Below are positions 18,925 to 28,227 of a DNA stretch of 64,000 nt, one piece after another. Under the pieces are notes generated by a model that saw only the letters and a list, made by a program, of their open reading frames with translations, was not told where the DNA came from and did no database searches. Origin of the DNA: Flavobacterium sp. CF108 (GTDB lineage Bacteria > Bacteroidota > Bacteroidia > Flavobacteriales > Flavobacteriaceae); assembly GCF_900129795.1 (NCBI RefSeq), contig NZ_FQWW01000003.1, positions 310,001 to 374,000 of the forward strand, given 5' to 3'. Position numbers and translations under genes: made by a program. The first letter of the stretch is position 1, and each line of letters starts with the position of its first letter.

Positions 18925-19338
18925 TTATTCAGAAATTAAATTTTCGATATTAGGATTTGTAGCCAAAATATCCTCTAAAGTCTCTTCTTCAAGGGCTACA
19001 TTTTTATTTAATTTGTCAATGTCTTTAGTGTCCAACTCTTTAATTAAATCGTATTGATTTAAGTTTGATTGATAAGTAAGATATGTTTCTAATGTTGCTT
19101 CGTCAAGCTCTTTTGATGCTTTATAATAGTGATTTGCAGTTGGAATCAAAAAGGCAATAAAAACTGCCGCCGCCGCAGCTATCGAAATAACTTTTTTGCG
19201 TTTATAAAGAGGAATTACTTTTACTTCTCTTTCATTAATCTCTTCTAAAACTTTTGCCGAAAGGGTATCAAAATAATGATCTGGAGTTTTAAATCCTGAT
19301 TTTACTTTCGGTTCGTTTTCTAATTTAAATTCTTTCAT
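18925..19338 (-). CDS. Single-span membrane protein, probable anti-sigma factor
   Basis: 137 aa. Cytoplasmic N-terminus of about 45 residues, one transmembrane segment (VISIAAAAAVFIAFLIP, about 49-65), then an acidic periplasmic tail. It lacks a clear zinc-binding anti-sigma motif (HxxxCxxC), so its anti-sigma role is inferred only from its place directly after the ECF sigma gene. Confidence 0.7.
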   Translation of the reverse strand: MKEFKLENEPKVKSGFKTPDHYFDTLSAKVLEEINEREVKVIPLYKRKKVISIAAAAAVFIAFLIPTANHYYKASKELDEATLETYLTYQSNLNQYDLIKELDTKDIDKLNKNVALEEETLEDILATNPNIENLISE

Positions 19339-19371
19339 AATGTCTGTAAGATAAGATTTGCTATAAAAGGT

Positions 19372-19914
19372 TTAATTTGTTGTAACATATAATTCAATTT
19401 TTTTCACCGCATGATGATATGATGCTTTTAATGCACCAACGGATGTGCTAAGAATTTCTGCGATTTCTTCGTATTTTAATTCTTGAAAATATTTCATCTT
19501 AAAAACCAGCTGCTGCTTTTCGGGCAGTGTAACGATTGCTTTTTGAAGTTTGATTTGGATTTCATCTCCATCAAAATATACATCTGATTTTAGATTGTCG
19601 ATCGTTTTATTTTGTAAATCTTCAGAAGTTATACCTTTTAATTTTGCTTTCTGATTTAAAAAAGTCAAAGCTTCGTTTGTCGCAATTCGATACATCCAGG
19701 AAAAGAGTTTACTTTCTCCTTTAAAGTTTTTTAAATACTGAAATACCTTTACGAAAGTATTCTGCAAAACATCGTCTGCATCATCATGATTCAAAACAAT
19801 GTTTCGAATATGAGAATACAGAGGTTTTTGATAATCAGATATAAGTTTTTGAAACGCTGTGTTTTGCGTTTTAGGATCTAATAATTGTTGTATAAATTCC
19901 TTTTCGTCGATCAA
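19372..19914 (-). CDS. ECF-type RNA polymerase sigma factor
   Basis: 180 aa. Region 2 includes DADDVLQNTFVKVFQYLKNF and SWMYRIATNEAL (about 42-90); region 4 includes LPEKQQLVFKMKYFQELKYEEIAEILSTSVGALKASYHHAVKKI (about 130-173), a helix-turn-helix for -35 recognition. The start codon is TTG (19914-19912), with no better ATG in the right place. First gene of the three-gene operon, so it probably activates its own transcription. Confidence 0.92.
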   Translation of the reverse strand: MIDEKEFIQQLLDPKTQNTAFQKLISDYQKPLYSHIRNIVLNHDDADDVLQNTFVKVFQYLKNFKGESKLFSWMYRIATNEALTFLNQKAKLKGITSEDLQNKTIDNLKSDVYFDGDEIQIKLQKAIVTLPEKQQLVFKMKYFQELKYEEIAEILSTSVGALKASYHHAVKKIELYVTTN

Positions 19915-19989
19915 ACTTTTTGTTTTATCAATCCTTATATTAACTTAGAATGAATTTTAAGCAAAAGGTTTAATCTAACCTTAAAAAAA

Positions 19990-21207
19990 TTAAAATTCAG
20001 AGTCCTCTTCTGTTTTTGCAGGAGTTGTTGTTGCGGGTGCTGCAGGTTTTGGTGTAACTGGTTTTTGCACAGCAGGTTTTTGAACTGCTGGTTTTGGTGT
20101 TGTTGGCGTTCCAGTTTCAGCGTCAACTTCAATTCCAGTGTCAGTTCCAGAAGTGTAAACTGGTGTTGTAACAGAAGCAGGAACAACTTTTGGCTTAATT
20201 GGGAAATAAATTTCTGTAACTAATTTAGAAGGACTTTTTACATCTAATTTGCTTACCGATAGAATTTCAAGATGTGACCATCCCAATTCAGGTATAATTT
20301 TTTGATTGTTAATGTAAGTTATTGTTTTTGTAATTGCTTCATTTGTATGAGTGTAATCCCCTTGTAAAGTTGTTTTAACAGCATCAAAAGCATTTAATTT
20401 TCCTGATAAAATATCACTTCCTGAACTAATCGAAATTTCTTTGTTAATAGGTAAACAAATGGAGATTTTTGCCAGCCCTTTTGCAATATCATAAGTATGA
20501 TAAATAATAAAAGGTTTTCCGTTTGCATTTAGATCATTGGTTTCACTAAAATGAATCAGTTTCGGAATTACAATTCTGGCATTTTTATTAATCTTAGAAA
20601 TCTCGCTTGTAAATGTCTGTTTGATATATGGTGTCTCCATTTTTTTAACTACTCCATCCACTTTTACAGCGTAAGTTTTGGTTTCGTAATCAAGATTTTT
20701 GTCAATGTTTACAAGACTTTTTTCATAAATAGTTCCAATAACTTTATCTGAACCGCCATTTAATGCTGCATATATTTTAAACAAAAAGCTCATTGTTCCT
20801 TTTGCTTTCCAGGTCACTTTTGTTTTTCCTGCAAGAGTATCTTTAAAAGTCCATGTTACATCAGCTTCGGTGCCGTCGTATTTCATTTTTTGCTCGATAC
20901 TTTCACCGTCTTTTGTTTTTAATGTAATGGCATTTCCAGTTTCTTCTTCGCTAGACCAAGAAAATGAACCTCCGTTTCCGGAAGTTTTATTTGGGAAAGT
21001 AAATTTTAAAGACGGATCTTCAACTGCCCAAGATTCAAAATCTTCGTAGTTTCTAAAGTCATTTACATAATTATATACAGTTGCTTTAGGCGAATTGATT
21101 ACTTTGCTTCTTTCAACAGAAAAAATCCCTTTTTGGGTAGCGACAAAAACGGTAAGAGCAACTAAACTTAATAAAAGTAAAAGAAATAAATATTTTAGAA
21201 TCTTCAT
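19990..21207 (-). CDS. SRPBCC-family protein with proline-rich tail
   Basis: 405 aa. An N-terminal membrane anchor (YLFLLLLLSLVALTVFVA, 5-22) is followed by a SRPBCC (START-like) ligand-binding domain about 27-170 (SVERSKVINSPKATVYNYVND). A second half (180-340) resembles a GyrI-like effector-binding domain, and the C-terminus is an Ala/Pro/Lys repeat (TPKP, VQKP units, about 370-398). Binding of a hydrophobic ligand is expected from the fold; the substrate is unknown. Confidence 0.75.
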   Translation of the reverse strand: MKILKYLFLLLLLSLVALTVFVATQKGIFSVERSKVINSPKATVYNYVNDFRNYEDFESWAVEDPSLKFTFPNKTSGNGGSFSWSSEEETGNAITLKTKDGESIEQKMKYDGTEADVTWTFKDTLAGKTKVTWKAKGTMSFLFKIYAALNGGSDKVIGTIYEKSLVNIDKNLDYETKTYAVKVDGVVKKMETPYIKQTFTSEISKINKNARIVIPKLIHFSETNDLNANGKPFIIYHTYDIAKGLAKISICLPINKEISISSGSDILSGKLNAFDAVKTTLQGDYTHTNEAITKTITYINNQKIIPELGWSHLEILSVSKLDVKSPSKLVTEIYFPIKPKVVPASVTTPVYTSGTDTGIEVDAETGTPTTPKPAVQKPAVQKPVTPKPAAPATTTPAKTEEDSEF

Positions 21208-21278
21208 TGGTGCAGGTTTTTCGTAAAGTTATAAATTTTCTTGGAGTCTAAACTAATAACTAAAAATAATAGATTGTA

Positions 21279-21467
21279 TTATCTCTTTAAAAAGATTTTG
21301 ATGACAAATAAAAGGGCAATAAAAAGAAGAAATACAAGTAATACTTTATAATTTCCTTTGTAAAAAATTTTGTGAAGTGCAAGATCTTTGCGGTAAGCGA
21401 AAATCATTACGATTACAAATGCAATAAAAAAACAGAGTCCGAATATTAATTGTCCTTGACTAAACAT
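21279..21467 (-). CDS. Small two-span membrane protein, 62 aa
   Basis: Two hydrophobic helices (LIFGLCFFIAFVIVMIFAY at 7-25 and VLLVFLLFIALLFVIKIFL at 42-60) joined by a basic loop RKDLALHKIFYKGNYK. The clean hairpin topology and conserved-looking loop support a real gene. Unknown function. Confidence 0.7.
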   Translation of the reverse strand: MFSQGQLIFGLCFFIAFVIVMIFAYRKDLALHKIFYKGNYKVLLVFLLFIALLFVIKIFLKR

Positions 21468-21549
21468 ACTTAAAAATAATTTTTGACAAATTTAGAGAAT
21501 TGTATACGATTTGTTGCTAATTTGCCGACTCATTTAATAGAATAAAAAC

Positions 21550-21930
21550 ATGAAAAAACAACTAGACGCAGTTACTGAATTTCATACTGCTTTTAAAATA
21601 GGTCACAGCCAGACTCCAATTGCTGATTTGGGAGAAACTAAAAAACTGCTTCGTTATAATTTAATGAAAGAAGAAAACGAAGAATATCTTGAAGCGGTAC
21701 AAAATAATGACTTAGTCGAAATTGCTGATGCTCTTGGAGATATGATGTATATTTTATGCGGAACTATTATTGAACATGGTCTGCAGGATAAAATCGAAGC
21801 TGTTTTTGATGAAATCCAACGCAGTAATATGAGTAAACTTGGAGAAGATGGAAAACCAATTTATCGTGAAGATGGAAAAGTAATGAAAGGCCCAAATTAC
21901 TTTAAACCTGATTTTTCGAAATTACTATAA
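21550..21930 (+). CDS. Nucleoside triphosphate pyrophosphohydrolase-like protein (MazG/PRA-PH superfamily)
   Basis: 126 aa. The metal-binding pattern is present: EENEEYLEA (about 38-46), then DLVEIADALGDMMYI (about 50-64), matching the ExxE...ExxD arrangement of all-alpha NTP pyrophosphatases. The C-terminus has the SNMSKLGEDGKP block found in Flavobacteria orthologues. The family hydrolyses NTPs to NMP and pyrophosphate, for house-cleaning or histidine synthesis; the his pathway is not nearby. Confidence 0.82.
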   Translation: MKKQLDAVTEFHTAFKIGHSQTPIADLGETKKLLRYNLMKEENEEYLEAVQNNDLVEIADALGDMMYILCGTIIEHGLQDKIEAVFDEIQRSNMSKLGEDGKPIYREDGKVMKGPNYFKPDFSKLL

Positions 21931-21935
21931 ATAGA

Positions 21936-21968
21936 AAACCCGACAGGTTTTTAAAACCTGTCGGGTTT
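21936..21968. terminator. Bidirectional terminator of the CCCGACAGG type
   Basis: Perfect 16-bp arms around a single T: AAACCCGACAGGTTTT and its complement. A near copy occurs at 47815-47845, so the hairpin is a dispersed unit. Confidence 0.85.
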
Positions 21969-21989
21969 GTATTGTGAACTTATTTTGAA

Positions 21990-23060
21990 TTATTGAACTT
22001 TAACTGTCCATCCATAAGTATCTTCAGAAAGTTTATTTTGAAGACTTGTTAGTTTTTCTTTTAAGAAAGAAGCGTAAGAATTCTCGATTGGTGTCATTTC
22101 AAAATATTCACCTTTATATGAGAACCCTTTAATTACGCTGATAACTGCAGCAGTTCCGGCTCCGAAGATTTCTTTTAAAGATCCGTTTTTAGCAGCTTCA
22201 ACTAATTCAGAAACAATTACCGGACGAACTTCAACATTTAATCCTTCTTTTTCAGCCATTGCAATTAAACTTTTTCTGGTAATACCATCTAAAATTCTTT
22301 CGCTTGTTGGAGCCGTTAATAAAGTATCGTTGATTCTGAAGAAAACGTTCATTGTTCCAGCTTCTTCCAGTTTTGTATGCGTTGCATCATCTGTCCAAAT
22401 AACTTGTTGGAAACCTTCTTTGTTTGCCAAGTTAGTAGGGTAAAACTGCGCTGCATAGTTTCCGGCAGCTTTTGCAGCACCAATTCCACCATTTGCAGCT
22501 CTACTGTAATGTTCAGCAATAATTACTTTTACTTCGCCGCCATAATAAGATTTTGCAGGAGAAAGTAAAATCATGAATTTATATTCGTCAGATGGATTTG
22601 CAATAACCCCAGGACCAGTAGCAATCATAAAAGGACGAATGTACATACTTGCACCGTTTCCTCTTTGAATCCATTCCTGGTCAATTTTTAATAATTCATT
22701 TAAACCTTCTAAAAATACATCTTCCGGAACTTCAGGCATAGCCATACGTACAGCAGAATTATTGAAACGTTTGTAGTTTTCATCAGGTCTAAACAACCAA
22801 ACATCATTATTTTCATCTTTATAAGCTTTCATTCCTTCAAAAATCGCTTGTCCATAATGAAAGACTTTTGAAGAAGGATCCATTAAAATCGGTGCATAAG
22901 GCTTAATGACCGGAGCCTGCCATTGTCCGTTTTTGTAATCACATTCAAATAAATGGTCTGTAAATACAGCACCAAAGCTTAAGTTTTCAAAGTCTACAGA
23001 ACTTATCTTAGACGAAGTAGCTTTTCTGATTTCAATTTTGCTTGTTTGAGTTGTACTCAT
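21990..23060 (-). CDS. ilvE: Branched-chain amino acid aminotransferase
   Basis: 356 aa, the long (BCAT class, fold IV) form. It transfers amino groups between 2-oxoglutarate/glutamate and Leu, Ile, Val. The PLP lysine is in GAAKAAGNYAA (about 197-207); FHYGQAIFEGMKAY (about 66-79) and RPFMIATGPGV (about 141-151) are conserved substrate-side blocks, and LEEAGTMNVFF and FGAGTAA near the end bind the phosphate. Start ATG at 23060. Monocistronic, with about 290 bases of AT-rich upstream DNA containing no other gene. Confidence 0.96.
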   Translation of the reverse strand: MSTTQTSKIEIRKATSSKISSVDFENLSFGAVFTDHLFECDYKNGQWQAPVIKPYAPILMDPSSKVFHYGQAIFEGMKAYKDENNDVWLFRPDENYKRFNNSAVRMAMPEVPEDVFLEGLNELLKIDQEWIQRGNGASMYIRPFMIATGPGVIANPSDEYKFMILLSPAKSYYGGEVKVIIAEHYSRAANGGIGAAKAAGNYAAQFYPTNLANKEGFQQVIWTDDATHTKLEEAGTMNVFFRINDTLLTAPTSERILDGITRKSLIAMAEKEGLNVEVRPVIVSELVEAAKNGSLKEIFGAGTAAVISVIKGFSYKGEYFEMTPIENSYASFLKEKLTSLQNKLSEDTYGWTVKVQ

Positions 23061-23371
23061 AATTATGTAAAGTTTTTATCTAATTTGTATTCTTAACAGA
23101 TGAAAATATAACGTAATGATCTGATGAAGAATAGGTTTTCTTAAATGCAAAATTACGGAAAAATATATAATTTACTTGGTAAAACTGCATTAATTCCTGT
23201 GTTTAACTGAGATTTATTTATCTTATAATAAACCTAAAATTTTTGCAGAGTTTTATAAGGAATTTATGAAAAAACTATCATTTTTTAAGGCTTTACGCAT
23301 TTGTTTTGAGTAAATTTGACTTAGAAAATGGATTATAAATCAATAATTATCCATTGCAAAATTCGAAAATT

Positions 23372-24037
23372 GTGAAAAGAGAAATAATTAAAACGCTAGA
23401 TGGTTCAACCACAATTCATTTAGAAGAATGGAACGAAAGTTACCATTCAAAACACGGTGCCATACAAGAAGCAAAACATGTATTTATAAAAAATGGTTTG
23501 GCCTTATTTGATAGTAATCCGGTTTCTATTCTTGAAATTGGATTTGGAACTGGTTTGAATGCTTTTATAACTTTTTTAGAATCAGAACATAAGCAACAGC
23601 AAATAGATTATGTTGGAGTAGAGGCGTATCCTGTAAATGCCGAAGAAATTCTAGGAATGAACTATGTTGCCGAACTTGAGGCATTGGAATTTGAGAACAT
23701 TTTCGAGAAAATGCATAAAACGGAATGGAATGAGAAAAACGAAATTAGCAGCAAATTCTCGTTAACTAAAAGGAAACAATTTTTTGATGAAATAAACGAT
23801 TTTGAAATTTTTGATTTGATTTACTTTGATGCCTTCGGATATCGCGTGCAGCCGGAGCTTTGGAGTACTGAAATTTTTCAGAAAATGTACAATAGTTTAA
23901 AGCCTAATGGAGTCCTTGTAACTTATGCAGCCCGCGGAGTTGTTAAAAGAAGCATGATTTCTGTTGGATTTACAGTCGAAAAATTGGCAGGCCCGCCGGG
24001 AAAACGAGAAATGTTTAGAGCCTTTAAAAAGGTGTAA
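23372..24037 (+). CDS. mnmD: tRNA 5-methylaminomethyl-2-thiouridine methyltransferase domain protein
   Basis: 221 aa from GTG at 23372 (product start VKREIIKTLDGSTT). A TTG at 23354 would add six residues, but the GTG fits the family start better. The SAM-binding motif ILEIGFGTGLNAFITF is at about 54-69, DLIYFDAFGYRVQPELW contains the catalytic DAF motif, and GPPGKREMFRA lies near the end. This is the stand-alone MnmC2-type domain (DUF752), which finishes the wobble modification at U34. Gene is isolated. Confidence 0.85.
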   Translation: MKREIIKTLDGSTTIHLEEWNESYHSKHGAIQEAKHVFIKNGLALFDSNPVSILEIGFGTGLNAFITFLESEHKQQQIDYVGVEAYPVNAEEILGMNYVAELEALEFENIFEKMHKTEWNEKNEISSKFSLTKRKQFFDEINDFEIFDLIYFDAFGYRVQPELWSTEIFQKMYNSLKPNGVLVTYAARGVVKRSMISVGFTVEKLAGPPGKREMFRAFKKV

Positions 24038-24149
24038 TTTAGTTGTTTAGAATGGTTCTATATTGATTTATCTGTACTAAGAAAACGTATTCGTTGCTAA
24101 AGTTTTTAAAAAAATAAGTTAAAATGAAACTTTATATGTGATTAATGTT

Positions 24150-24157
24150 TACATTTG
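24150..24157 (+). promoter_or_regulatory. TACATTTG -7 element
   Basis: Perfect TAnnTTTG at 24150-24157. It lies inside the longer possible reading frame beginning at 24138, which supports the ATG at 24204 as the true start. Confidence 0.6.
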
Positions 24158-24203
24158 GTGCGAGTTTAAAAATATAGATAACCCCCAAAAATCTTATTTT
24201 ATT

Positions 24204-24401
24204 ATGTCAAAAATGATGTTTGATTACACGAAATCAATACTTGAGAGAGTAAGTTTCGACCCGGTACTTTTCTGCAGAGAGTTAGAAAAAGCTATCAAAA
24301 CACTGTTACCATACGAAATGGAACAATTGCAAGAATGGTTATTAAATTTTATTATTGAAAAACCAGAATTAAAACAAAGTCTACTACTAATTAAAGTATA
24401 A
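24204..24401 (+). CDS. Small hypothetical protein, 65 aa
   Basis: ATG at 24204 after the TACATTTG promoter. The sequence MSKMMFDYTKSILERVSFDP is followed by an amphipathic helical region (CRELEKAIKTLLPYEMEQLQEWL). A longer frame from 24138 would start upstream of the promoter and is rejected. Soluble, no known domain. It has its own terminator. Confidence 0.7.
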   Translation: MSKMMFDYTKSILERVSFDPVLFCRELEKAIKTLLPYEMEQLQEWLLNFIIEKPELKQSLLLIKV

Positions 24402-24404
24402 AAG

Positions 24405-24429
24405 AAAAGGAGCCAAATTGGCTCCTTTT
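24405..24429. terminator. Bidirectional terminator
   Basis: Hairpin AAAAGGAGCCAA / TTGGCTCCTTTT between convergent genes. Confidence 0.85.
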
Positions 24430-24430
24430 T

Positions 24431-25378
24431 TTATGCTTGCTTTTTTTGCAGCGGACTAATGATTTGAACATTCTGAAAAACAATTGCGCCTTTTACAACG
24501 CCGGCAATTGTAGATCGAATTGCGTCAATGATTTGCATTTTTAATTCGCTCTTTGGGTAAATTAAACTTACCTCTCGGGCAGGTTTTGGTTCCTTAAAGT
24601 TTCGTAGTTTCAGTTTGTCGGATTCTTTTAAGTCTAAGGTGTGCAAGTACGGAAGTAATGTTGTGCCTAAACCTTCGTCGGCTAATTTTATTAAAGTTTC
24701 AAAACTTCCGCTTTGAATCTGAAAATTATTTTGCTCGACATCAGTGCCGTTTTTGCATAAATTTAAAATCCCGTCTCTAAAACAATGTCCGTCCTGTAAA
24801 AGTAAAATCTCATTAATGTTTAAATCAGCCACTTCGATTTCTTCTTTTTGAAAACTGTGGTGATGCTCCGGAATATAAGCTACAAATGGCTCAAAGTATA
24901 AAACGATTTCTTTGATCTTTTCATCTTCAAGCGGAGTTGCCGCAATTGCAGCATCAAGATGACCATTTTTTAGTTTTACAATAATTTCATCTGTATTGAG
25001 CTCTTCAATTAAAAGCTTAACCTTTGGATATTTCTTAATGAAATTATTTAAAAACATTGGTAAAAGCGTTGGCATAATCGTTGGAATAATTCCTAAACGA
25101 AATTCTCCGCCTATAAAACCTTTTTGCTGTTCGACAATATCTTTAATGCGATCTGCTTCGTTTACAATATTTTTGGCCTGATTTACAATCTTTTGTCCAA
25201 TATCTGTAAGCTGGATAGGTTTTTTACTTCTGTCAAAAATTAAAATATTAAGTTCTTCTTCAATTTTTTGAATCTGCATACTTAATGTGGGTTGTGTTAC
25301 GAAACATTTTTCGGCCGCAAGAGTAAAGTTTTTATGCTCTGCAACTGCTAACACATATTGTAATTGAGTTATCGTCAT
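24431..25378 (-). CDS. oxyR: Hydrogen peroxide-responsive LysR-family regulator
   Basis: 315 aa. N-terminal winged HTH with FTLAAEKCFVTQPTLSMQIQ (about 18-37). The redox pair falls at Cys199 and Cys208 in DGHCFRDGILNLC, the same numbering as the disulfide-forming cysteines of E. coli OxyR. On oxidation the protein should activate peroxide-defence genes. It is divergent from dps with 110 bases between, the classic arrangement for an OxyR target. That dps is its target here is inferred. Confidence 0.93.
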   Translation of the reverse strand: MTITQLQYVLAVAEHKNFTLAAEKCFVTQPTLSMQIQKIEEELNILIFDRSKKPIQLTDIGQKIVNQAKNIVNEADRIKDIVEQQKGFIGGEFRLGIIPTIMPTLLPMFLNNFIKKYPKVKLLIEELNTDEIIVKLKNGHLDAAIAATPLEDEKIKEIVLYFEPFVAYIPEHHHSFQKEEIEVADLNINEILLLQDGHCFRDGILNLCKNGTDVEQNNFQIQSGSFETLIKLADEGLGTTLLPYLHTLDLKESDKLKLRNFKEPKPAREVSLIYPKSELKMQIIDAIRSTIAGVVKGAIVFQNVQIISPLQKKQA

Positions 25379-25450
25379 TTTGATAGTAATTTTTGATACA
25401 AAAATAAGTAAATATAATTTTTTTTTATAATTTTTTTAATGAAGATAATT

Positions 25451-25458
25451 TAAATTTG
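25451..25458 (+). promoter_or_regulatory. TAAATTTG -7 element of dps
   Basis: Matches TAnnTTTG, 31 bases before the dps ATG, inside the oxyR-dps divergent region where OxyR would bind. Confidence 0.6.
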
Positions 25459-25488
25459 TAGTAAACTTAGTTATAAAAAAGGAAGATT

Positions 25489-25968
25489 ATGAAAACAAAT
25501 ATTTTAGGATTACCTGTAAAAGAGTCAGAATTGTTAGTGAAAGAATTAAATGTTTTATTATCAAATTTTCAGGTATACTATCAAAATTTAAGAGGAATTC
25601 ATTGGAATATTCGTGGAAAACGTTTCTTCGATTTACATGTAAAATTTGAAGAACTATATACAGATTCACAATTAAAAATAGATATGATTGCAGAAAGGGT
25701 TTTGACAATTGGCGGAACTCCATTGCATACTTTTGAAGATTATATTAACAACAATAAATTAACTGTTGGGAAAAATATCTCAAACGATGAAAAAGCAGTT
25801 CAGTTAATTGTAAATTCATTATCTGATTTATTAAAAATTGAAAGAGAAATCCTGAATAAATCTGGTGAAATTAATGATGAAGGTACAAATTCAATGATGA
25901 GTGACTTCATAGCAGAGCAGGAAAAAACAATTTGGATGATGAATGCATGGCTAGACGAATCGCTATAA
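25489..25968 (+). CDS. dps: Dps-family DNA-binding ferritin-like protein
   Basis: 159 aa, typical length. The ferroxidase residues occur in RGIHWNIRGKRFFDLHVKFEELYTD (His, Asp and Glu spaced as in Dps, about 38-62), and AERVLTIGGTPL (about 69-80) is the second family signature. It forms a dodecameric cage that oxidises and stores iron and protects DNA during peroxide stress. Divergent from oxyR. Confidence 0.94.
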   Translation: MKTNILGLPVKESELLVKELNVLLSNFQVYYQNLRGIHWNIRGKRFFDLHVKFEELYTDSQLKIDMIAERVLTIGGTPLHTFEDYINNNKLTVGKNISNDEKAVQLIVNSLSDLLKIEREILNKSGEINDEGTNSMMSDFIAEQEKTIWMMNAWLDESL

Positions 25969-25990
25969 TTTATTGTTTATGAATATCTTA

Positions 25991-26035
25991 AAAAGCAGAT
26001 TGGTCATTTTTGATCCTTCTGCTTTTATCTTTTTG
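25991..26035 (+). terminator. Terminator after dps
   Basis: Stem AAAAGCAGA / TCTGCTTTT with an 18-nt loop, followed by a T-rich run. Confidence 0.6.
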
Positions 26036-26101
26036 TTAAAATTGTATAAAATTTTTAGCCAGTCGCTTTGATTTTATTTGTTTAACGCTATTTTTGCCCC
26101 A

Positions 26102-26380
26102 ATGAAAATATTAGCACGCATATTATTATTCATATTTATTGCCTTCTTATCGACCCCAACAATTGTTCAGGCGATTAAGAAAGGGAATTCGTGCGTATCT
26201 TTTAATTTTTCTGAAGAAGAAGTGCATAAAGAACTAAAATCTGTAGTGCATCCTGTAATTTTAGAGCATGAAGCACCGCTTCCTGTTTACATTCAAAAGA
26301 AAACGATAGTTTCTGAAAACATTGTAAAACTAGATAATATTTCTCCGAGCATATTTGCTCCACCACCCAACTTGGCATAA
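26102..26380 (+). CDS. Hypothetical exported protein, 92 aa
   Basis: ATG at 26102 (the in-frame codon at 26078 would add residues before the signal). The N-terminal signal KILARILLFIFIAFLSTP is followed by a small soluble domain with FNFSEEEVHKELKS and a Pro-rich C-terminus (SIFAPPPNLA). No family recognised. It stands 81 bases before the SulP transporter and may be co-transcribed with it. A TATTTTTG lies at 26089-26096, close to the ATG. Confidence 0.65.
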   Translation: MKILARILLFIFIAFLSTPTIVQAIKKGNSCVSFNFSEEEVHKELKSVVHPVILEHEAPLPVYIQKKTIVSENIVKLDNISPSIFAPPPNLA

Positions 26381-26460
26381 TACTTCCGATTATTTGAAGA
26401 ACAACTGTATTTACGACAAATGCAGCATGGTTCTAATGTATTAATTTTTAGTATTGTATT

Positions 26461-28107
26461 ATGACAAAAAAAATCAATCTTTTTGCCAACCTTAAGTCTG
26501 ATTTTGCATCAGGTTTAGTGGTTTTTTTGGTGGCTCTTCCATTGTGTTTAGGTATTGCAATGGCTTCTGGAGCGCCGTTATTTTCTGGAATTATTGCGGG
26601 TGTTATTGGTGGTCTTGTGGTAGGTTATTTAAGCCAGTCACATATTAGCGTTTCTGGCCCTGCGGCTGGTTTAACAGCAATTATTTTAACTGCTATTACT
26701 GATTTTGGTGCCTTTGATGTGTTTTTACTGTCTGTGTTTATTGCAGGACTAATTCAATTGGCATTAGGATTTTTAAAAGCGGGAAGTATATCAAATTATT
26801 TTCCAACAAACGTAATTGAAGGAATGCTTGCAGGTATCGGAATTATCATTATTCTGAAACAAATTCCGCATGCATTTGGTTACGATGCTGATTTTGAAGG
26901 CGATCAGGCTTTTATTCAAAATGATGGAAGCAATTCATTTTCATTTCTTTTTGATCTCTTAAATCATATTCAATTAGGAGCCGTTGTGATTTCATTGATT
27001 TCACTTGTAATATTAATTTCTTGGGATAAAGTTCCATTTTTAAAGAGATTAAAATTAGTTCCGGGTGCGCTTGTAGCCGTTATCCTGGGCGTATTATTAA
27101 ATGAATTTTTTATATCAACAGGAAGCTCATTGGCAATTGCAAAAGAACATTTGGTTTCTTTGCCAGTTCCAAAGTCTTTTGATGATTTTAAATCAATTAT
27201 AATTACACCAAATTTTGCAGCGATTACAAATCCGCAGGTTTGGGTTGTGGGTATTACAATTGCCATTGTTGCTTCTATTGAAACACTTTTGTGTATTGAG
27301 GCTTCAGACAGAATGGATGTTCAAAAACGTTATACGGATACCAATGTTGAGCTTAGGGCGCAGGGTATAGGTAATATGGTAAGTTCACTTTTGGGCGGAT
27401 TACCAATGACTTCTGTTGTGGTAAGATCTTCTGCAAATAATAACGCAGGTGCAAAATCTAAAATGTCGGCCATCATTCATGGTGTGCTTTTATTAATAAG
27501 TGTATTGTCTATTCCGGCAATTTTAAATAAAATTCCTTTGGCAACTTTAGCTACGGTTTTAATCTTGGTTGGATATAAATTAGCAAAACCAGCAACCTTT
27601 ATGCATTTCTGGGAAAAGGGGAAATACCAGTTTGTCCCTTTTATTGCAACTTTGGTCTTTGTCGTTGCGACAGATTTGCTTAAGGGAGTTGCTTTAGGAA
27701 TTATCATTAGTATCATTTTTGTTTTGAGAGGAAATTTAAAAAGAGCTTACATCTTCAAAAAAGAAGAGTATGAAGACGGCGATGTCATTCATATTGATTT
27801 AGCTCAGGAAGTTTCTTTTTTAAATAAAGCCGCGATCAAACAAACGTTGAATGAAATTCCAGAGAATTGTAAAGTAATTATTAATGCGCACGATACAGAA
27901 TATATTGCGCATGATGTATTAGATTTAATTCGCGAGTTTAAAGAAACCCGTGCCATTGATGAAAATATCAAAGTAAAACTAAAAGGTTTTAAAGAGGCAT
28001 ACGAATTAGAAAACACTCCTGATAACAACAATCACGTTTCGATTGAACATTATTATGATGTTGCAAAACGAGCATTGGTTAAGAAAGAACAAAAAGAAAA
28101 ATTTTAA
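26461..28107 (+). CDS. SulP-family inorganic anion transporter with STAS domain
   Basis: 548 aa. Ten to twelve hydrophobic segments (15-425) include GLVVFLVALPLCLGIAMASGAPLF near residues 18-41, the SulP transmembrane signature, and SGPAAGLTAI (66-75). A STAS domain occupies about 440-525. The next gene, 120 bases downstream, encodes a beta-carbonic anhydrase. In bacteria this pairing usually indicates bicarbonate uptake (BicA-like, Na+- or H+-coupled) rather than sulfate uptake. Substrate is inferred from context. Confidence 0.88.
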   Translation: MTKKINLFANLKSDFASGLVVFLVALPLCLGIAMASGAPLFSGIIAGVIGGLVVGYLSQSHISVSGPAAGLTAIILTAITDFGAFDVFLLSVFIAGLIQLALGFLKAGSISNYFPTNVIEGMLAGIGIIIILKQIPHAFGYDADFEGDQAFIQNDGSNSFSFLFDLLNHIQLGAVVISLISLVILISWDKVPFLKRLKLVPGALVAVILGVLLNEFFISTGSSLAIAKEHLVSLPVPKSFDDFKSIIITPNFAAITNPQVWVVGITIAIVASIETLLCIEASDRMDVQKRYTDTNVELRAQGIGNMVSSLLGGLPMTSVVVRSSANNNAGAKSKMSAIIHGVLLLISVLSIPAILNKIPLATLATVLILVGYKLAKPATFMHFWEKGKYQFVPFIATLVFVVATDLLKGVALGIIISIIFVLRGNLKRAYIFKKEEYEDGDVIHIDLAQEVSFLNKAAIKQTLNEIPENCKVIINAHDTEYIAHDVLDLIREFKETRAIDENIKVKLKGFKEAYELENTPDNNNHVSIEHYYDVAKRALVKKEQKEKF

Positions 28108-28227
28108 ACAAATTATATAAATAAAGATATTGATCAGGCTTGAGAAATATCAAAATTTAAATAACTTTACAAAAAAGTCTTTTTGATATGCTTAAGCATT
28201 GACAATTCTATAAAAAAAACTAAAAAA